Of a stretch of 64,000 nt of DNA, positions 62,201 through 64,000 are shown one piece after another. Below the pieces are notes generated by a model. That model was given only the letters and a program-made list of their open reading frames with translations, searched no databases and was not told the DNA's origin. Location of the stretch: positions 16,151 to 80,150 of the forward strand of contig NZ_JAJPRF010000017.1 of the NCBI RefSeq assembly GCF_021206925.1. Direction: 5' to 3'. Within the stretch, counting starts at the first letter, position 1. Each line of letters opens with the position of its first letter. Both the position numbers and the translations under genes were made by a program. The stretch is from Rhodoflexus caldus (GTDB lineage Bacteria > Bacteroidota > Bacteroidia > Cytophagales > Thermoflexibacteraceae).

Positions 62201-64000
62201 TCCTTCTTCGCCTACCGGTGCACAGATAGATGATGGACAGAAAATAGCATTTATCTACAAAACATCGGTTATTACGCCCGATGCCACATTTAACGGAGGT
62301 GAACCGCTCTGCTATTTATCAGGTTATCCTGTACCTCCCGATTATCCGCAGCCTTTTGGTGCTTCAATTAGCAATCCGAGCCGTTTCTGGGCAAGTGGCA
62401 GATTCCCTGCATTGTTTGTAGTAGATGCTACAATCAACGGTGCTACTCGCAAGTTGCATTTGTTTGGTATTCATGCGCGTGCTAACAGCAGTTCTGTTGC
62501 TCTTGAAAATTACAGTATGCGTAAATTTGACATCAATGCGTTCAAGCAACGCTTAGATGTGGATTTTCCGAATGCTAATATCATTGTTGCGGGTGATTAC
62601 AACGACGACGTGGATGTTACGGTTTCCGATAATCCGTTAAACGGCCCGTCTACATACGATGTGTTTGTCAATGACCCTGCGGCCTATCGTGTGTTGAGCG
62701 GTTCATTGAGTGCTCAGGGATGGCGTTCTTATGCCTCTCGCACCAACATGATTGACCATATCATGGTTTCCGATGAGCTGTTCAATAACCATTTGGCCGG
62801 TAGTGAGTTGGTAATAGACCCATACTCTTTGTTGCCTAACTTTAACTTTAATACAACTGTTACCGACCACCTGCCCGTAGGAACTCGTTTCCGCTTCGCA
62901 GAAATAACCGTAACGCCTGCATCTTTGGCAGCATTCAATACAACTTACGGTACTCCGGCTGCTGTTCAGAGTTTTACGGTTAGTGGAGACTACCTCTCCG
63001 CAGGTATTACCATTACTGCTCCTGCCGGATTTGAGGTTTCTACCAATTCTTCATCAGGTTTTGCGGCAAGTATTACCATAGGAACGGCTCCGACGGTTGC
63101 CGCTACTACTATTTATGTGCGTTTAAAAACCGATGCAACCGTAGCAGGTAGTCCTTACAGCGGAAATATTACAGTAGCAAGTGCAGGTGCAGCTACCAAA
63201 ACCGTAAGCATCCCGAATAGTACGGTAAGCCCCAAACCGCTGACCGTAACGGGTGCCATGGCGCAAAACAAGGTTTACGACGGTACAACAACGGCAACCA
63301 TCACGGGTGCAAGTTTAGTAGGTGTCATTGCGCCTGATGTAGTCACCGTATCGGGCAGCGGCACTTTTGCCGACAAGAACGTAGACACGAACAAACTCGT
63401 AACCGCCAACCTGACGCTGGGCGGCGCGGATGCAGGCAACTATACCCTCACGCAGCCGACAGGTTTGACAGCCAACATTACGCCTAAACCTTTGACCGTA
63501 ACAGGCTTAACCGCTCAAAACAAGACTTTTGACGGCAATACCAATGCAACCATCACAGGTACGCCTGTGCTGAGTGGTGTCATTCCGGATGATATGGTGA
63601 GCTTGACAGGCGCGCCCGTAGGTGCGTTCAACACACCAACCGTAGGTACCAACAAACCCGTAACGGTTACAGGTCTTTCTCTGACAGGTTTGGATGCGAA
63701 CAACTACGTCTTGCAACCTTTGACCTTGTTGGCATCCATCAATGCCGCCGTTCCTCCGCGCCCCGTTCCTGCGCCTCCATCAGGCTTAAACCTGAGCACG
63801 CTGCCTGTTTTGCAGGACAGAGTGTTTAACCCGCAAGGTGAGCTCATCAATGCGCAGATGCAGTTGCAAAACGGTCAGACGGCACAGCGGACGGTTTCAG
63901 GGCCGATAGTCCCCGTGTTTGAGCGCGGACAATTGGTCGGCTATCGCATCACAGGTGCAGGTACGGTATGCTTCACCTTCTTCGGTGAGCCCAATACCAA
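59232..64000 (+). CDS. giant secreted multidomain nuclease, 3' end missing
   Basis: An open frame of 1589 codons that runs off the right edge. A signal peptide ends near NQAWAQ (about residue 28). Two tandem modules follow, each a jelly-roll-like domain (SYSQDFNTLIT..., TAPYTQDFNSLAN...) plus an Ig-like domain (TAPNVTSGGGTAYNFTVTY..., SAPNVTVGGGTSYDFSVTY..., both with ATYRITPPGGSWDAADNG). An OB-fold (about 700-900; VTVTGVVTVANQHGGTVFIQD) precedes an endonuclease/exonuclease/phosphatase domain (about 915-1220): LNVEWFG, VLQEICN, AGDYNDD, MIDHIMVSD, VTDHLPVG. Then comes an Ig-like domain and two YDG repeats (KPLTVTGAMAQNKVYDGTT, KPLTVTGLTAQNKTFDGNT). It probably digests extracellular DNA; a T9SS tail beyond the edge would be expected. 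Confidence 0.85.
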   Translation, partial: MRKFYTFFHLLFWGMLLLLVPLNQAWAQAVSMTGTTGSYSQDFNTLITIGTGTWTDNSTISGWYAQRSGTGTTIVANDGGANAGNLYSYGTATTSERALGSVGSGGAGAGNFAWGVQLQNNTGSTITNLTLAYTGEQWRNSGAVVQSVTVWYRISATENTALTPNNSTGWTQVTALAFNSPVTGGTASPLDGNAAANRVVFPATAISGSLSIPAGHYIMIKWDDPDHSGADHGLAIDDVTISWTSAPNPAPTAALTTAPNVTSGGGTAYNFTVTYTDNSNVNYSTLDNNDIEVTGPGGFSQFADFISAVPAANSPSIVATYRITPPGGSWDAADNGSYTIAMRANQVTDDAGAPVAAGTLGNFNVNIFAAISLTTAPYTQDFNSLANTGTSNTTVPFGWYFAESGTAANAAYRADDGGSNTGDTYSYGDTGSNERAFGGLQSGSLVPVIGAAITNNTGAPITSLRILYKGELWRVGTASREDRLDFQYSTDATGLTSGTWTGVSQLNFSTLNPALASYVGTTGAKDGNVASVSIVHTITGLNIPDGATFWIRWSDFNAAGSDDGLAIDDVVIQVDTGTPQVVLNSAPNVTVGGGTSYDFSVTYTDNVLVEYVTLGNGDLQVTGPGGFSQLVTFVSAVPATSAPSITATYRITPPGGSWDAADNGVYTIVMRTNQVEDNEGYAVDGGTIGTFTVNIAGPMTIAAARATPFGTTVTVTGVVTVANQHGGTVFIQDATGGIALFDNTAPFMNQDPDLLIGKEVTVTGVVSEFGRSGGTYPAGTPYSGLTQISPVLSYTIGANVGAPAPKPLTLNTLSEADEGELIEIPNVTFSINNRGIFVPNASFSISDASGSGVLRTPNTIFNNFNLLGKVIPATSVKIVGVLSQFAGGYQIVPRFVSDVDGATSATTPHDAIPANETLDIVTLNVEWFGHPSNGPTDDNLQRTNLATVLNQLQADVYVLQEICNVAQFNSLVSAMPGYAAKLVTECFSNRPSSPTGAQIDDGQKIAFIYKTSVITPDATFNGGEPLCYLSGYPVPPDYPQPFGASISNPSRFWASGRFPALFVVDATINGATRKLHLFGIHARANSSSVALENYSMRKFDINAFKQRLDVDFPNANIIVAGDYNDDVDVTVSDNPLNGPSTYDVFVNDPAAYRVLSGSLSAQGWRSYASRTNMIDHIMVSDELFNNHLAGSELVIDPYSLLPNFNFNTTVTDHLPVGTRFRFAEITVTPASLAAFNTTYGTPAAVQSFTVSGDYLSAGITITAPAGFEVSTNSSSGFAASITIGTAPTVAATTIYVRLKTDATVAGSPYSGNITVASAGAATKTVSIPNSTVSPKPLTVTGAMAQNKVYDGTTTATITGASLVGVIAPDVVTVSGSGTFADKNVDTNKLVTANLTLGGADAGNYTLTQPTGLTANITPKPLTVTGLTAQNKTFDGNTNATITGTPVLSGVIPDDMVSLTGAPVGAFNTPTVGTNKPVTVTGLSLTGLDANNYVLQPLTLLASINAAVPPRPVPAPPSGLNLSTLPVLQDRVFNPQGELINAQMQLQNGQTAQRTVSGPIVPVFERGQLVGYRITGAGTVCFTFFGEPNT

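Noticed and set aside
1..64000. tRNA, rRNA, CRISPR array, prophage or plasmid features
   Set aside because: No cloverleaf with conserved T-loop sequence, no rRNA motifs, no regularly spaced repeats and no phage or replication-initiation genes were recognised by eye; a covariance-model search would be needed to be sure.

Overview
The window looks like a chromosomal segment of an aerobic, non-phototrophic member of the Bacteroidota, most likely of the Cytophagales or a neighbouring lineage. Support comes from a type IX secretion (T9SS) C-terminal sorting domain, a CarboxypepD_reg-plugged TonB-dependent receptor, a 7TMR-DISM histidine kinase, DUF1800/DUF1501 and DUF6132 proteins, bacillithiol synthesis (BshB1), the fused DAHP synthase/chorismate mutase, an acyl-ornithine carbamoyltransferase and promoters of the TTG-N19-TAnnTTTG type. 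No rRNA, tRNA, CRISPR array, phage or plasmid gene was seen. The content is mostly housekeeping and membrane or periplasmic functions, with several small non-coding elements bounded by inverted repeats.

Layout. 1-2.6 kb: end of a PpiD-like chaperone and aroF/chorismate mutase. 2.7-13.2 kb: a secreted unknown; an ArsR-type regulator with a CstB-like persulfide dioxygenase-rhodanese, a type II sulfide:quinone oxidoreductase and a DUF6132 membrane peptide; a reverse-strand operon of a carotenoid oxygenase and a SpoIIE phosphatase; and a DUF2490/SoxB-like operon. 13.3-23.2 kb: a short transposon-like element with an 8-bp target duplication at the stop codon of dnaE, an AddB-like nuclease and a TonB receptor. 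23.4-32.8 kb: sensor kinase, methyltransferase, Tat-exported oxidoreductase plus AlkB-type monooxygenase, DUF1800/DUF1501 pair, universal stress protein. 33-39.7 kb: methylmalonyl-CoA mutase large subunit, a second copy of the dnaE-linked element, then a four-gene reverse operon (acyl-ornithine carbamoyltransferase, NqrM-like peptide, DUF368, glycosyltransferase) and a zinc-ribbon protein. 39.8-49.4 kb: hemG, GAF sensor, nucleotidase, CruF-like protein, PAS/GAF kinase, trpS, gamma-carbonic anhydrase, amidase, rsmG. 49.7-64 kb: M28 peptidase, bshB1, cystathionine gamma-synthase, hemF, hexosaminidase, fucosyltransferase, LpxH-like hydrolase, an unknown secreted protein, and a giant secreted nuclease that runs off the right edge.

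How genes work together. The strongest theme is reduced-sulfur handling. SQR would oxidise sulfide at the membrane to a thiol persulfide, the CstB-like protein would oxidise the persulfide to sulfite or transfer its sulfur, and the ArsR protein, with cysteines placed as in BigR/SqrR/YgaV, would sense persulfide. An 18-bp sequence between the -33 and -7 boxes of the arsR promoter recurs exactly at the start of the separate DUF2490/SoxB-like operon and in a variant form at the SQR promoter. This predicts one persulfide regulon that adds a SoxB-like phosphoesterase and an outer-membrane protein to the known set. Bacillithiol (BshB1) and cystathionine gamma-synthase, divergently transcribed later in the window, could supply the thiol acceptor. 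Heme synthesis (hemG, hemF) and carotenoid genes (CruF-like, carotenoid oxygenase) are scattered. The non-coding repeats fall into at least three families.
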